64,000 nucleotides of DNA from the NCBI GenBank assembly GCA_037975125.1, contig JAJQOW010000204.1:62001-126000 (forward strand), written 5' to 3'. The stretch is from Latrodectus hesperus. Its lineage: Eukaryota; Arthropoda; Arachnida; Araneae; Theridiidae. Below, piece by piece: positions 62,654 to 64,000 of this stretch (positions are counted from its first letter, which is position 1; the number at the start of each line of letters is the position of its first letter). The notes beneath the pieces are model-generated. The model saw only the letters and a program-made list of their open reading frames with translations, did not search any database and had not been told where the DNA came from. The position numbers and the translations under genes are program-made.

Positions 62654-64000
62654 ATGAATCAGCTAAAAAGGATTAATAAAATTTTATATATTTTTTTAAA
62701 TTGATTGATCATTCTAAACAATAATAGTTTAAATAAAACGTTGCGATTTTAATATACTTTTTTGTGCTTTACAAGCCTATTATAGCATAGCTTTATTTTA
62801 ATAGATATATTAAGCTAATGGATGGAATAGCTATTTTTTGTAAATTTAAAAAATATTGTTTCATTAATTTTACATGTATCTTAACAAAAGTTATGAATTT
62901 CTTCTTTATAATTAAGTGCAAAATATCAAACAATTTTTAATATATTTCACCTCAAAATTCTTTATTTAATTTCACCAGATAGTATATGTTGTTTTAAGAT
63001 ACTCAATTCATCTGAACACACTTTTCCATAAGTGATTCATTCGGTCAATTATTACCACCGAGAGATTATGAAAGAAACAATATGCTTTTGAGACATATGT
63101 ATGTAAAAGTTCGTTTATTTGAGAAAGAAAATTTGTTCAAAAAAATCAACTGATATTGTTTACAAATGAAACATTTAAATTTTATTAAATTGTTATTTAT
63201 AACAAAAATTAAATACAAAGTTTAAACAATAATTAACTAAGCTCATTTAAATACTAATACGTTTGTAAATTCTCTCAATTTTTAAATTAATCTAAATTTA
63301 CCTTATAAACTTGGGGATTAACAATATTTAATCTGTTAATTTAATCAAAATAAAAAATTTAAGCTGTCTTGTTCAGTTAATATCAAAAGTATAAATTACC
63401 TCATTATTTTAATTTCAAAATAATACTACCAATCAGTTATTTTATTTTACAAAATAACTTTTTCAATATATGCCTAAAAATGAGGTGCAATAATCTATCT
63501 AAGTGTCAAGTTTTCAAGTAATTTTTTGAAAAGATAAGATTTTTTTTATGATTAAGTATTGAAATGTTATCTAATGAATATGCTATTTTTATGGCCTGAT
63601 ATTTTGATTAATAGTCTCTTTACATTTTCAACATTTACTTTTCCAAAGTAAGGTAATAAAACTTTGAAAAATCACTGCAATAATTTTCATATTCTTGGTG
63701 GAAAAAAGTCATCAAAGCTTTCAACTGCTGAACTCAAACTCTTCGATGCATAATTTCAAAACTTTATTTCTTTTATTAAAAGTTAAATATATTGATTTCT
63801 TTTTTTATGTACAAGTAGCATAACATTTTGTATATTTTTTATATTAGTTCAAAATTGAAAATATATTAAATCGGAGTAGGCATTGAATATTAGTGAATCA
63901 AAATGCCATGCAATATTTTTTCACTACCTAATTTACGTCAAAGTAAAAAGAAGCTTTCTTGAGAATGTTTTAGTGTCACTTCTTTCAAAATTGATCCGAA
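62654..64000. other. AT-rich sequence, nothing recognised
   Basis: No open frame above 60 codons, no repeat unit and no GC-richer block up to the window end. Confidence 0.55.

Overview
The window looks like gene-poor, strongly AT-rich DNA from an animal nuclear genome, most likely an arthropod and probably a spider. The reasons are long (TA)n microsatellites, tRNA-derived SINEs, decayed Tc1/mariner-type transposons, and many 5'-truncated 3' ends of RNase H-bearing non-LTR retrotransposons whose protein remnants resemble families I associate with orb-weaver genomes. The lineage call is an inference from remembered family resemblance; no database search was run. I found no host protein gene, no intact tRNA or rRNA gene, no CRISPR array, no operon and no bacterial feature. 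Every recognisable coding trace belongs to a mobile element, and every one is broken.

Layout. 0-6 kb: AT-rich sequence with one RNase H LINE relic (about 3.64-4.2 kb) and a tRNA-like SINE head. 6-8.2 kb: a SINE, a four-copy 188-196 bp tandem array rich in palindromes, and a 223-bp-offset tandem duplication. 9-20.7 kb: mostly AT-rich unique sequence with a diverged duplication at 12 kb, several unidentified GC-richer blocks, a (TA)n tract of more than 620 bp at 18.3-18.95 kb and a small RNase H relic at 19.5 kb. 22.6-25.2 kb: a LINE C-terminal relic followed by a nearly full-length but decayed Tc1-like DD34E transposon. 28-29.1 kb: relics of a CENP-B/Tigger-type transposase and of a mariner-type transposase, then a GT-rich repeat. 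30-34 kb: SINEs, a duplicated segment, two adjacent long hairpins, and a SINE with clear target-site duplications. 35-39.9 kb: an interspersed repeat (second copy at 50 kb), a decayed Tc1-like transposon abutting (TA)n, and a SINE with an ACA-type tail and target-site duplication. 41.2-42.6 kb: the longest LINE relic, with readable RNase H motifs. 43.7 kb: a 221-bp MITE with terminal inverted repeats and an exact 8-bp target-site duplication. 45-49 kb: a 21-bp perfect hairpin, a 28-bp minisatellite, a SINE, a LINE relic and a 79-bp satellite array. 50-53 kb: repeats and a SINE. 54.1-55.9 kb: a 1.6-kb Tc1/mariner-superfamily transposon with 156-bp inverted repeats, inserted in a (TA)n tract and carrying frameshifts and a stop. 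56.5-64 kb: a SINE-like head, a diverged tandem duplication of about 630-bp offset, another SINE, a short LINE 3' end with an 11-bp target-site duplication, and an 18-bp-stem hairpin.

How the parts relate. The LINE relics are the likely source of the machinery that copied the SINEs: one LINE end and one SINE both finish in ACA-type tails flanked by target-site duplications. The DNA transposons duplicate TA and sit in or beside (TA)n tracts. I see no previously undescribed biological system. The best follow-up targets are the 221-bp MITE, the element with long inverted repeats, the satellite arrays and the perfect hairpins.
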